Source: Epinephelus fuscoguttatus
Taxonomy: Eukaryota; Chordata; Actinopteri; Perciformes; Serranidae
Assembly (NCBI RefSeq): GCF_011397635.1
Contig: NC_064770.1
Span: forward strand, 23,182,200-23,246,199
Length of the DNA: 64,000 nucleotides
Reading direction: 5' to 3'
The position numbers and the translations under genes are program-made. The notes under the pieces are model-generated. The model saw only the letters and a list, made by a program, of their open reading frames with translations. It searched no databases and was not told the DNA's origin. Positions within the stretch are counted from its first letter, which is position 1; every line of letters begins with the position of its first letter. Positions 24,601 to 35,700 of the stretch are shown one piece after another.

Positions 24601-24807
24601 ACCTGACAGCCCTCTCAATGTCAACGCTTTCCCTGCTCCAACACACACCGAGCTTCCTCCCCGCCATAATTTTTCCGCTCCCAGCGTAGAGACACTGCGG
24701 ACACCTCCACGACCGAAGCAGACAGCAGCACCGGCGGCCCTGACACGTCCAGAGGACACAATTACTGTAATCCAGCGTGAGGAGCGGCGGACAGCCGAGG
24801 ACGCCAT
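19211..24807 (-). CDS. dnaja3: DnaJ (Hsp40) subfamily A member 3, mitochondrial (TID1), complete, 11 exons, 487 aa
   Basis: A mitochondrial co-chaperone that stimulates the ATPase of mtHsp70. Exons read from the start on the minus strand: 24807-24603, 23926-23790, 23697-23614, 23511-23305, 23210-23058, 22971-22824, 20364-20300, 20053-19925, 19822-19707, 19591-19494, 19332-19211. These sum to 1464 nt with all phases matching, giving 487 residues (human long form 480). Domains: Arg/Ser/Val-rich mitochondrial presequence (1 to about 85); J domain from QDYYQILDV (about 91) with HPD at 120-122; Gly/Phe-rich linker (about 155-205); four CxxCxGxG zinc-binding repeats between about 237 and 297 ([32 protein letters not shown]); client-binding beta domains to about 430; conserved tail [14 protein letters not shown]. 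Start [12 protein letters not shown] was chosen by resemblance to the human start. In-frame ATGs at 24810 and 24846 would add 1 or 14 residues. It lies head-to-head with coro7 and tail-to-tail with hmox2. Confidence 0.97.
19411..19494 (-). other. dnaja3: Read-through alternative C-terminus of dnaja3 exon 10
   Basis: If the donor after exon 10 (19493-19492) is not used, the frame stays open for 26 residues, beginning [10 protein letters not shown] and ending FCLIY, then meets a TGA. The human short isoform TID1-S replaces the final exon with a short tail (KRSTGN) at the same boundary, so the arrangement is equivalent. The fish tail is longer and hydrophobic. Use is not proven; it may just be unspliced sequence. 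Confidence 0.4.
21115..21775 (+). mobile_element. 5'-truncated Rex1-like (CR1 clade) LINE
   Basis: An open frame from about 21124 to the stop at 21448 encodes the ORF2 C-terminus: [34 protein letters not shown], then [20 protein letters not shown] ending KLYNSSL. The tail TCGGGGATCAATAAAGTATT followed by TGATTCTGATTCTG is characteristic of Rex1/Babar elements. It carries a (TA)n microsatellite in its 3' region. The open frame suggests a fairly recent insertion. Confidence 0.85.
21564..21603. repeat. (TA)n microsatellite
   Basis: Forty bases of pure alternating A/T inside the 3' region of the Rex1-like LINE. Confidence 0.95.
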
Positions 24808-24905
24808 CATTCCTTCTGTAGCCGCTGCCTGGGACACACTGCGCATGTGCGGCCGGAGTGGGCGTCACCTAGAGCGCAAAGATGTTCTGTTAGTCAAGAT
24901 GGTGC
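24808..24905 (-). promoter_or_regulatory. dnaja3: dnaja3 proximal promoter with NRF1-like and YY1-like sites
   Basis: Immediately upstream of the start is TGCGCATGTGCGG (24840-24852), close to the NRF1 palindrome TGCGCATGCGCA that is common in promoters of nuclear genes for mitochondrial proteins. An AAGATGG core (24896-24902) resembles a YY1 site. A transposon begins at 24939, so the native promoter is probably confined to about 130 bp. Confidence 0.45.
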
Positions 24906-24938
24906 TCTGTCGAGAAAAACGAGTCGCAGAAGTTTATC

Positions 24939-26807
24939 TTAAAGGGATAGTTCGTGTTTTTTTTAAAGTGGGGCTGTATGGGGTACTCATCCATAGTCAG
25001 TTTATTACTTAGAGTAAAAGTTGGCATGCCCCTAGTTTGGAGAAGCAGGCCGACAGAGAAGCTGCTGTGGACGGGCAGCAACAAAATGTACAGTAAAACT
25101 TCAATTAATAGCCTGGGCTATCATTTGCTCACTTAATTCAACAGGCCTGTATTTGGGACAGGCTTTTAATTCCTTTCACACAAAACTGTTGCTAAATTCG
25201 GAAACGCAATCAATTGTTTATTTAAACCAGTTTGAATATTACTTATATATACGTATATAAATTAGGCTTCAGATAATGTATCAATTATGAATCATTGACA
25301 TGGACACATAATTTAAGGCAGCCAACAACCCTGTTTTATCCATCTGAAGAACTTCAATAAAAATGAACAGCTTGGCAACCAGACCAGGGGTCTAATTGAG
25401 ACAGGCCTTTATTTGTCCAAATGTGTAGCCACACCAGGCTAGTAAAAGGAACTCAGCATTTATTTGTAGTTTTACTGTATTTTAGCCACCTTAAAAAAGT
25501 CCCACCTAAAAAATTGTTATCAGTTTAAGTGTATGTTATACTGAGAGTATTTTCACAGCTTTACATTTCCGTTAGAGAGCCCATTCCAGCAGGAAAGCCA
25601 CTGATGACTTCAGTTTCTCATCTATGCTCTTGCAACGCCACCAGACTCCATTGACAAAAACTACAGTTATCTTTTATCTTTGTTCTTTGAACACGGAGCT
25701 GCTGGCCTGTCACTGCTTTGCTCAGTTAGTTAGTTTGTGTTATTGTGTGACTTTAGGGAATCTGAATAATACTTTAAAATGCCAGAGTCACACGATAAAA
25801 CAAACAAAATAACAGATCGAGACAGTGGTAGACCAGCAGCTCATTTGCTCAGCAGTGTTAAATCACCGTTTTTCTCAATGGAGTCTGGCTTGGAAGAGAA
25901 CGTTAAAATAGCTCCATTTTCCTGTTGTAGATCACAGTCTGACATTAAGATAAAACAGTGAAAATGTTGTAAATATAGCTTACACTTAAACTCATATTGT
26001 TTTTTTTTTTAAATATATTTTATTGAGCAGATGGACTCCACATATATTCCACACCTACATTTAAGGCTCATTTTCCTGAACAGTACAGTTGCGCATGATA
26101 CCTTGAGATCAATAGGAGATCAAATGTTGTAATAGGGACAAAGGTAAAACTGAATAAGGTAGTAAAAAATAAAATGCAATTGCATCACCATAGGATAATA
26201 AAAAAGAAATCAATAACAAGCTTAACCATTATCCCCATAATCACAGGTCTACCCTCCCATACCTGCATCTCAGTTGCTGTGGTTGCAAGATATGATATGA
26301 GGCGTTTCCAGGTTTTATTTGAATAGTTAGAGCCTGTCTCTCACGGCACATTTTATCCTTTGCAAATGAAGTGTGTTAGTTAAATTCTCTGGCTACATCT
26401 TAGTGGTAGAGACAGTTGTTTATTCATTCATTCATTTTCTCTAACCACTTATCCTTTTGGGGGTTGCAGGGAGGCTGGAGCTTATCCCAGCTGACATTGG
26501 GCGAGAGGTCGGGTACACTAGCCAGACTATCACAGGGCTGACATATAGAGACAGACAACCATTCACACTCATATTCACACCTAAGGGCAATTTAGGGTCA
26601 CCAATTAACATGCATGTCTTTGGACTGTGGGAGGAAGCTGGAGTACCCTGAGTAAACCCATGCAGTATATTGCTTGACTTCCATGTTGGACTCCGGCCTG
26701 CTTCTCCAAATTGGGGGTGTGCCGACTGACATCTACTGTATGTGATATACTATCTATGGATAAGCATCCCATTCAACACTACTTCAAAAAATGAACTATC
26801 CCTTTAA
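24939..26807. mobile_element. TTAA-flanked non-autonomous DNA transposon filling the dnaja3-coro7 spacer
   Basis: The left end TTAAAGGGATAGTTCGTGTT and the right end, on the opposite strand, TTAAAGGGATAGTTCATTTT are terminal inverted repeats beginning at TTAA, the target used by piggyBac and Kolobok elements. The sub-terminal text (GGAGAAGCAGGC versus TGCTTCTCCAAA) is also inverted. A copy of the teleost repeat (26420-26660) has inserted inside it. No transposase frame. Confidence 0.75.
26420..26660 (+). mobile_element. Widespread teleost interspersed repeat, copy 2 (3'-truncated)
   Basis: Shares AACCACTTATCCTTTTGGGG, GGGCTGACATATAGAGACAG and GGACTGTGGGAGGAAGCTGG with copies at 2662 and 31158. 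It stops soon after GTAAACCCATGCAG and lacks the CACTGCACCACC end. Confidence 0.75.
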
Positions 26808-26929
26808 ATCTTCTTTTTATGAGCTATTGACATGTCGCTCCAACACACAATTAACTCTAAGTATTCAAACATTATGAGTGTCATTACATCACAAGTGTCA
26901 GGTAAAAGGATGCAGGTGTTTTAATACCC

Positions 26930-27129
26930 GGTGCAGCACGTGACAGAGCAAGGTGTGCTCCCGTGTTAGAAAAGCTAACTCCGCTCAAGCGGGCAGCTCC
27001 GCGAGCCAAAGCGAGCGCACCCCGCGCGGCCAACCTGAACTGTCAGCTGTAAGCAGGAGTCCTCTGCCGAGTACCAACCAGCTCGACAGAGACACCCGGA
27101 AGGCACGAAAGTCAATTTGAGAGGGCAGC
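26930..27129 (+). promoter_or_regulatory. coro7: coro7 CpG-rich promoter and 5' UTR
   Basis: A CpG-dense stretch surrounds and precedes the coro7 start (CCCCGCGCGG, GCGAGCGC, CTCGCGAGC just inside intron 1). It includes GCACGTGAC (26937-26945), an E-box with the CACGTGAC core recognised by USF/MITF/TFEB-type bHLH proteins. No TATA box is evident. CpG content drops back to the AT-rich background soon after exon 1. Confidence 0.5.
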
Positions 27130-30100
27130 ATGAATCGCTTTAAGACCTCCAAATTCAAAAACACCACTCCGAAAATTGCCAAGAAAGATGTGAGTAGCTC
27201 GCGAGCGTCTTTGCGGACCCACTTCTCCTAGCTAACATTAGCTTGGGTTATTAGCTGTGCTACTGAAGTTGTGTTTGGGGGGGAACGCCTGCCTGTGAGG
27301 GATGTTGAACTTCCTGCATCTGGAAGGCTGCTTGATTGAGACATAAAATCTTAACTCGCACACCAGTATTCACACCAACTGTTGGGCTAGGAGTGAAACT
27401 AGGAGCCATGTGGCTGCTCAGAGCTGCTAGCCTCCATAGGATGTTGCAGTGACGCCCATCATCATGCTATTTTACTACAGCTGACTGACATTGTGTTTTA
27501 ATGTGGGGTTGCAGTTTCACTGCACGCTTGGTGCTATGTTGGACCTGCACAGATTTGCTGCGGGTGAGTGAAAGGGAAAGATTTGACTGGTAAATGCGAT
27601 AAGTGATACTCCTGTCATGATGCCTCTGTCAGTGATAGTTGTCCTGTAGGCTGGAGAGGAGGCGACATGTCTGGACGGGAGTGCAGTGTCTTGCATACAA
27701 ATCTGCCATTTTTCCTCATCTTCTGGGTGCATTTGTTTCAAGTTGCAAACGCCTGCAGCTTTCCCTGCTGAGGTGGGTTATGTAATCCCTCACCTTGTTT
27801 TTACTGAGGCAGTAAAATGCCTGGTATTTACAGACAGCAGACGGTCCTGCTATCTCCCCAATCTCTGCACAGGGGTTTGAGACAGCAGGTGGTGCTTTGC
27901 TGCCGTGAATGTCAAACCAGCCCTCCATTCAGCAGACCCAATATGTGTGATTGTGCCCGATGATAGTCATGTGACAGGAGCTGACATGTCACTGTAGAAG
28001 AGAGGAAATGGGGCAAGGGATGTCTCCTTCTCAGATTATTCACAACAGTTTGAGTTTTCCACATGGTCTCAAAGAGTGGTCACAGGAGGAGTCTAATTTA
28101 TTCAGCTCTTATTTGGCTGGCACCGGGGTGTCCCCTGTTAGTATAACTGTTTTGGGTGCCAAGGTGCTTTCTAATCATGGGCCTGTGGATGGATTCACAG
28201 TCTGTCTCTTTAATCCTGAGGAAAATGCAGAAAACTCAAACCAGGTCTTGTACACATTGACCCAAATTGATATATTAAGGGGAGGCAAGGCTAAAATGAC
28301 CATTTTGGAACATTTTGACACAAAAATCTCAGATCAGGAGTTCTCAAAATTCAGTTTCAGAGAGCCAGGATATGGTTGAGGGCCCGTGCAAGAAATGTGC
28401 ACACACTGGGCTTTTCAAATTACTTTTGAAATGTTTTTATGACATTTTTATGACATACTAACACTTCACAAAATCAGAATCAGATTCAGAAATATTGCAA
28501 TAAAATAAAATTAGGTGGGTATGAAATGTGCATCATGCTACTGTGTTTAACATTAGAACATAAGATATAAAATTAAAAGTGTGAAAAGTGTGAAAATTTA
28601 ACTACATCAGCAGAATAAAACAACAATAGAATTAGACTAAACATAAGAAATATGTAGTTATGTGCATTGTATGTTGAATTAATCTATACATTCAAGAGGT
28701 AAAAATATACTGCAACAGGCTGCATGCACAGTCGGCACATGCTCACTCAAAGCTATAACAATAAAACAATGATCTAACCCACATGAAGCTCATATCACAT
28801 CCTAGTTTCCACTTTTTAATACATTTGACACGATTGTACCGACCCACAGCTTCTGCTGAGGTACGGCAACACAAACCATACATTGTAAACTAGAACTGGT
28901 AGTAATAATAGTGGCATTTTGTTTAGATATTTGTATTGATATTATTGATAATTCACTAAGGTGCACAAAACATCAGCAAACAAACATAGACCCAACAAGG
29001 ACAGAAATCAACCCCACCCACCCACCCGCCAGCCCAGAAACAAACCAAGCCAGACCAGCGAAAGGAAATAAAAGTCAAAAACAAAAAATAAATAAATAAA
29101 CTCGAAAAAAAAAATGAAATTAAAGAATTTTCCAAATATATATACATAAATAGAAAAAAGAAAAATAATTTAAAAAATAAAAATAAATTAGAAAAAAATA
29201 ATAAAAAAAGGGATGACAAATTAATTAACTTGTGTGACAGAAGTAGGGGAGTATTACATGTTTCATATTTGCTAAAAAGTTAAAAATGGCTGCCAGGTGG
29301 CAAAGAAGCCTGCAATTAATCCTTTAATAAAACAACAGATTTTTTCCAATTGTAAATAACACGTAACATCCTTAATCCAATGTCCATATGTTGTAGGTGA
29401 AGAGTCCTACCGTATATACAGGATGAGCCTTCTGACCAGAAGTGAGCAAAGAGACAATGTTCGTCTGGGCTCAACTTAAGTTAACATCTATAGCGGCAAA
29501 TTCTTAAGTTTATTATGATTATGATGACATTTGCTAATGATTATTTTGGACGGCAGTGTGTGGCTGCCTGTTGTAGCATGGCTTTTTTATATAGATATAC
29601 TGGAGGGACATTTTGAGCACATCTAAATATATAGAGGGGTGTGTCCCCCTTAGTATATAATCATGTCCGAGCCTTTTATAATATAAAGAGTGTCTTTTCC
29701 ATGCAGGAAAAGAAGCTCAAGATACAGCATTTTTTTCTCTGGATGCTGAGTTTTCCTTACAGCCCTAGTAATGACTAATGATCTCAGGCGTGATGATAAA
29801 CATAAGTTCAGGATTGTTATTTTACTCCCAGTGTAAACTGAGAGTGAAGCGTGGGCTTGTGTCTCACCAGGGACACATTTGCATTTGTTGTCAACTTGTC
29901 TTTTGACAGACCCTGTTAAAATGAACGCATGCTTCTGAAGTGCCCTCTGTGGGCCGAGTGTCTGTTATGGTTGGTCTGTGACAGCGCAGCAGCAGTTGCT
30001 GGAGCGTGTTGTACAGCCACTCAGTCCTCTCGCTGCTCTCGCCTTGTTAATGCTGAAAGAGGTTTCTAAAGTTCTCTGCTGTGCAACGCAGGGAGCCCTT

Positions 30101-32756
30101 CCACTTCCTCAACACTCTGTTCATTTAGTAGCACTTATCTGTGCGTGCTCTCAGCTAGATCCTTCCTGTTTATTTCAGTGTTCACTTTGTTTTATTCGAG
30201 CTGTGACGGCAACTTGGTCATGTGCGCTTCTTTATATTATTTAGTTGGATTCTTTCTTCATTGCAGCTGCTTGATTGTGCTCTTGTGTAGACATGTCAAG
30301 TGAATACCCAGGATTCTTGGCCTTGAAAGACTTTTCCTCTCTGTTTTGTTGATTGACCTCAATTATCTGTGTGCATTTCTCACACCCTTGTTTCATCCAT
30401 TGTAATCCCTTGCTCGTGCTCTCCACGTTTTTAAATCCAGGGATGGATCAACAACGTCCGAGCTGGCTCCTTCTCCTGCCAGGGGAACCACATCAAAGCG
30501 AGCTCCAAGCTGGTGGCCTTCAACAGCGAGCAGGCTGGTAAGGCTGTAAAAGTGCGGTCAACAACAGAAACGTTTGCTTCAGGCAGACTGACAGAGGATT
30601 TCCTTGGAAGAACAACATCATTTTTTTGTGTTTTGGGTTGGACTTAACAGCTCGATTATAACATGGTAATAGTGGTTTGATAGTTTGATAAAGAGGAACC
30701 TTCGACCCGTATTTCCTCCTCATTGATATAACGTTATAACCCCATTAATGTCACCATATTACAATATTTTAATCCAAACATTGTGCTAATATAGCAATTT
30801 TATTGTTAGCAGGTTACTGCAATCAAATCTTTAAATGTGTTGCCCTATAATCACCCTTTATTGTTGGCCCCTTGTTACAAGTTACAGGCGAAATTCATGG
30901 AAATCATATGCCTCAGAGGTTATCAATTCCTTTTATAGATGCTGACATGTTTTTCCGACAGATGTGCATTGCAAAACAGTGACATCAAATTTATACGTCT
31001 ATGTTACTGGAACCTTGAGACAAGAAGGAGCCATAGTGGGAAGACAAAATGGTCCAAAGCGTAGGGTCTTTTCATGATGAAAGATCACAGCAGTGCTGCT
31101 TTTAATGTCTTTAAAATGATGCAAGAAGGCTGAGCTGTATTTTTTTTCTTTGGCTATTCATTTTTTTTACCATAACCGCTTACTCTGTTAGGGGTCGCAG
31201 GGGGGCTGGAGCCTATCTCAGCTGACACTGAGCGAGAAGCGGGGTACACACTGGACAGGTCGCCAGACTCTCGCAGGGCTGACACATAGAGACAGACAAC
31301 CATTCACACTCACGTTCACACCTATGGCAACCTACATGCATGTCTTTGGACTTTGGGAGGAAGCTGGAGTACCCTGATAAAACCCACGCTAACACGGGGA
31401 GAGCATGCAAACTCCGCACAGAAGGGCTCCCCCACCCTGGGTTCAAACCAGGAACCCTCTTGCTGTGAGGCGACAACGCTAACTGCTGCACCTCAAAAAA
31501 TGATCAGAAATCAATAAGGGAACCAATGAGAAATCTAACCGATAAGCAGAATTGATAATGACATTCGTATCAATAAAATCGTATCAATTCCCATCCCTAA
31601 TACCCATCGTTAATAGTTATTACTTTGTTAATTACATGGTATTATCTTATTATTACATCTTTATTATCAAACTGTTACCCTACTATTACCATGTTATTAC
31701 TGAGCTTATGTATAAAGAGCCACAGTTCTTATCTTTGATGAAGCTTTATTGTTTAGGACAGTGGTTCCCAACTGGTGGGTCGCAGTCCAAAAGTGGGTCG
31801 CAGGTCCATTCTGAATGGACCGCACATGAATGAGGAATGTGTCAAATCTGTAAAAAAAAAAAAACAAAAAAACAACACACTTTATTTAGAAGTTCAGTGA
31901 ATTTCTGTCGCACAGCTTTTATTTTGAAGTGCTGTTTCCTGCTGTAGAGTGAGTGATTAAGTGCTCAATATGTTAAACTGTGTGGACCGTAAAATAATGA
32001 CTAAGGAGAAATCTGGGCCCTGTGGCTGGACCAGTTGGGAACCACTGGTATAGGAGATGGGTTAACTTGCAGTGCCCTATTGTGACCCTGTAGGAGAAGA
32101 TTTAAATAGTATGATTAATGACATTTTCTGTGTCTGCAGGTGGAGGTATGCTGGGCGTGTCCTCGGTCAAACCTGGTTCAGATGGCCAGTGGACAGTCAC
32201 GCAGATCTCCTGCCATTCAGGTAGCGTCCCTCTTCATAACTGTCACTGCTCCGACCCTCAAGGACACTCTGGTTTCTCAAAAAAACAGAATCACATGAGG
32301 AATGCAAAAGCCTTTGCTCAGAAAGGAAATTAAGTCAGTCAGCTGTGACCCTGATCTAATTTTTATTTTCCATTTGTTTTCCCTCCCCTCTGTCAGATCT
32401 GGTGACTGATATGGACTTCTCTCCTTTTGATGAAAGTCTCCTGGCAACATGCTCTGGAGATGAAACGGTGAGATTCCTTTTCTCTTTCTTCGTATTGATT
32501 TTGCTGTCGAATACTTACACGTAGTAAGTCCTCTTTCCGTCCTCTCGGGCTTTGTTGTTCCTGGCAGCGCTCAGAATAGGATATGAACCTGCCCAGTTTT
32601 TTGTTATTTAAACCTTTTGAAGACTCTCTCCTCTCAGCACATTATCCTCGGCCACAGGTGCCCTAGCTTACTGGAATCTGCTGAGTGTGGGTCTGCATCC
32701 TCAGACTCAGCAGCTCGGTTTACCTCAGGGAGCTGTGCAAACACATGCAGCTACTG

Positions 32757-32796
<40 letters not shown>

Positions 32797-35700
32797 GAGT
32801 GGTCTGCAGTGCCCGGCATCTGCAGCGCACTTTGATTCCTTTTATCTGTTGCCAGCAGGGTATATTGTTTCATTAACGGCTGTGCTGAGCAAGCCAATTA
32901 GAGTGAAACTAAACGAATGCTCCTACTTGTGAAATATGAGTATTTTGATTAACTTAAAATGATCTAATGCACAATCGTTTCATCTGCTGTCATATGTCAG
33001 CATTAACAAGAAATCCAAAGCTGAACCCAAACCCCAACTAATGCAGTACGGTAGCACCGTTTAGATAGAACAGTTAGAGACATGCGCATATCTCTGGCTG
33101 TGATGCTGCATCTCGATTTGTCGTGATCCTCCCGGTCTGCTCCATCTGGAAGGCAAGATGTCCGCAGCACGAACTGACTTCAGTTGGCTGCTGGGTTAGT
33201 CACACCAGCCTGTCTTGTCTGGTGTGGCTTCAGAAAACAGCTGTCAGAGCCGCAGATCAAAACCCTTTCATTTAATGTTCAAAGGAGCTGAGGTTTGAGA
33301 ACTATTTCCATCGAAGAGGATGGAGAAAAGTTTCTGCTGGTGAACTCTAAGATGTGGTAAAGTTAAAGTTCCTCTCTCTGTCTGTGTTCAGGTGAAGCTG
33401 TGGCGTCTGTGTGATCCAGAGCTGGAGCAGCCCAGCAGTCCGGAGCTGACCCTGCGTCCCAGTCAGGGCAGGCTGGAGCTGGTGCTCTTCCACCCCACCT
33501 CCTCTGGCCTGCTGGCTGTCGGCGCCACCAAGTCCCCTCTGATTTGGGACACCAGCCGCCAGGATGCACCACTCGCAGGTAGCTACAGGTGGCGATGTGA
33601 GCAGTGCATGTACACACATTGAAGCATACAGTTTATACAAGGTGTCTGCGGGTCATTAAAAAGTAAGTCTTAAATTCAATTTGATAAATACTAGGCCTTA
33701 AAAGTCATTTAATAGTCTTAAATGAGAGTTCCCGAGGTCTAAAAAAAATGCCCAGAATGCATCTAATTTCATTTATCCATCTTTTAATTGTCAAAACCAG
33801 TCAAGATCTTCTGCGTGAAAGTTCACATTTCTGATGTTACAAATCTTTAAACATACCGCCGCACATAATACTGTTTTTTTTTTTGTTTTACCTTATACTT
33901 GGACTTATCTGTTGGCAAAATGCAGATTAACCTAACTCACTCTTATAACCATATTACCATATTGCTCAAACAGGAATGTGTTGAATTTAGTAGTATCTAT
34001 TGGTGAGGATTGCAGATTGCAATCAGCTGACGCTTCTCCCAGTTAGAACTCCTTCAGTGTTCATTCTTCAGGAGGTTTTTACCAGGAGCCACATTATCCG
34101 CAGAGGTCTCTTCCTCTTCAAAGCAAACAGACCCGGGGCCGTATTCTCAAACATTCTGAAAAAACTCTCACAGAGCTCCTAACTTAGCCTAAAATTTTTA
34201 CTAAGGAGTCCTAGCTTAGGAGTGATTCAGGAAAGTTCTCAGAGCAAGTCTGAGCAAGGAAGGGACAGAAACCATTAGTGAGTGTGGTTGACCCCGTTTC
34301 GAGGTATGATGCATTCTTTTAACAGATGTGATTGGTTGTCACAGACATGACTTTTTGTGGGCCTGCAAGATGCGGACACCCAGTGGAAATGAATTGAGCT
34401 CCTGACTGTGAAAGTGTTGTCATTGTTAGTGTGATCATTCTGCTGATGGAAGGTTGAGATGGACTCAAGTCATCACTGCTGCATTGGTGCATTTTTCCAG
34501 TTTTCCAAATATTTTAGTGTTGTTATCATTTTATTTCTGGCATGATTGCATTCATCCAGTGTTTGGAGGATACTTCTCTGACCTCTTTATGTTTCCACCA
34601 TTTTCTCCTCTGCTTAAGAAACTCTTAATGCTCCTAAAAGTCCTCCTCCCTACTCCTGACGGGTTAAGACACTTTGTGAAAAACTTTTATCTAGCAAGGA
34701 CCTAGCCTTAACTTTAAGGGAAATTTCTAAGAAAACATCACTATTCTAAGAATTTTCTTGTGCTAGGAAGCTTTGTGAATACGGCCCTAGATGTTCAAGA
34801 GGTTTTAACTTGGAGCTGAATTATCTGCAGAGGTCTCTGCCTCTCCAGAACAAACAGACTGGTGTTTTATGCTGGTAAAAACACTGAATAAAGCAGTTCT
34901 ACATTACAAAAATCAATGTTTTTCCAGCACTCTCGTCGCAGAGGGGCTGCCAACTACAGTGGCCAACACGAAAGCACGAATGGCCCAATGTAGAGCCAGT
35001 GCTTGGTTGGTCTTATGTGGAAACATGGTGGTGCAACATGGTGGTCTCTATAAACAAGAACCTGCCCACAATGTTGATATAAACTGCTTATTCTAAGGTA
35101 ACGAAATAACAATGATTTTTATTTTCAGGTGATTATACACTAAGGAAAACATACTTATTTTGTTTTATTCTATTTCGTCCAATATATCCCTTAAATCATA
35201 CATACTGGACCTTTTAAATTTGGTTGACAAAACGTCTTTAAAAGCATTAAATTTAAGTGATACCTGTAGACACCTTGTTATATCAAAACACACATCGCAA
35301 CCCAAATTAATTTTGTCAAAGTCTTTGTCGTACATCATGCACTGTCTGCATTTAACATTTCAGTCTCTGTCAGTTAGTCTTCAATTTTTGTTGTGACCTG
35401 TTCTGTTTCTATGTGCAACATTAATATATATATATACATTTGGAGTGAAGTGGTTGGTTTCCTTTTCTTCGTTGGAGACTGTCTGACTGACACTGCCTAC
35501 GTTTTACAGCCCTGTGGCTCTGTCTAAGTGCCGGAGCAGCAGAGGTAATGTTTTGGTTCGCTGTCCTGGTCCCAGTCTCCCCGGACTGGCCTCAGGATTC
35601 AGTCACTATCCTCTGGCCTCAAACCCCCCCCCCCCTCCACACACACAAACACTCCCCCATCCCATGACAGCTGGCCTGGCTGCTGCTGCTCACTGCTGAT

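Noticed and set aside
28008..28379. 123-codon open frame in coro7 intron 1
   Set aside because: No recognised domain, lies within an intron, and composition is like the surrounding non-coding DNA.
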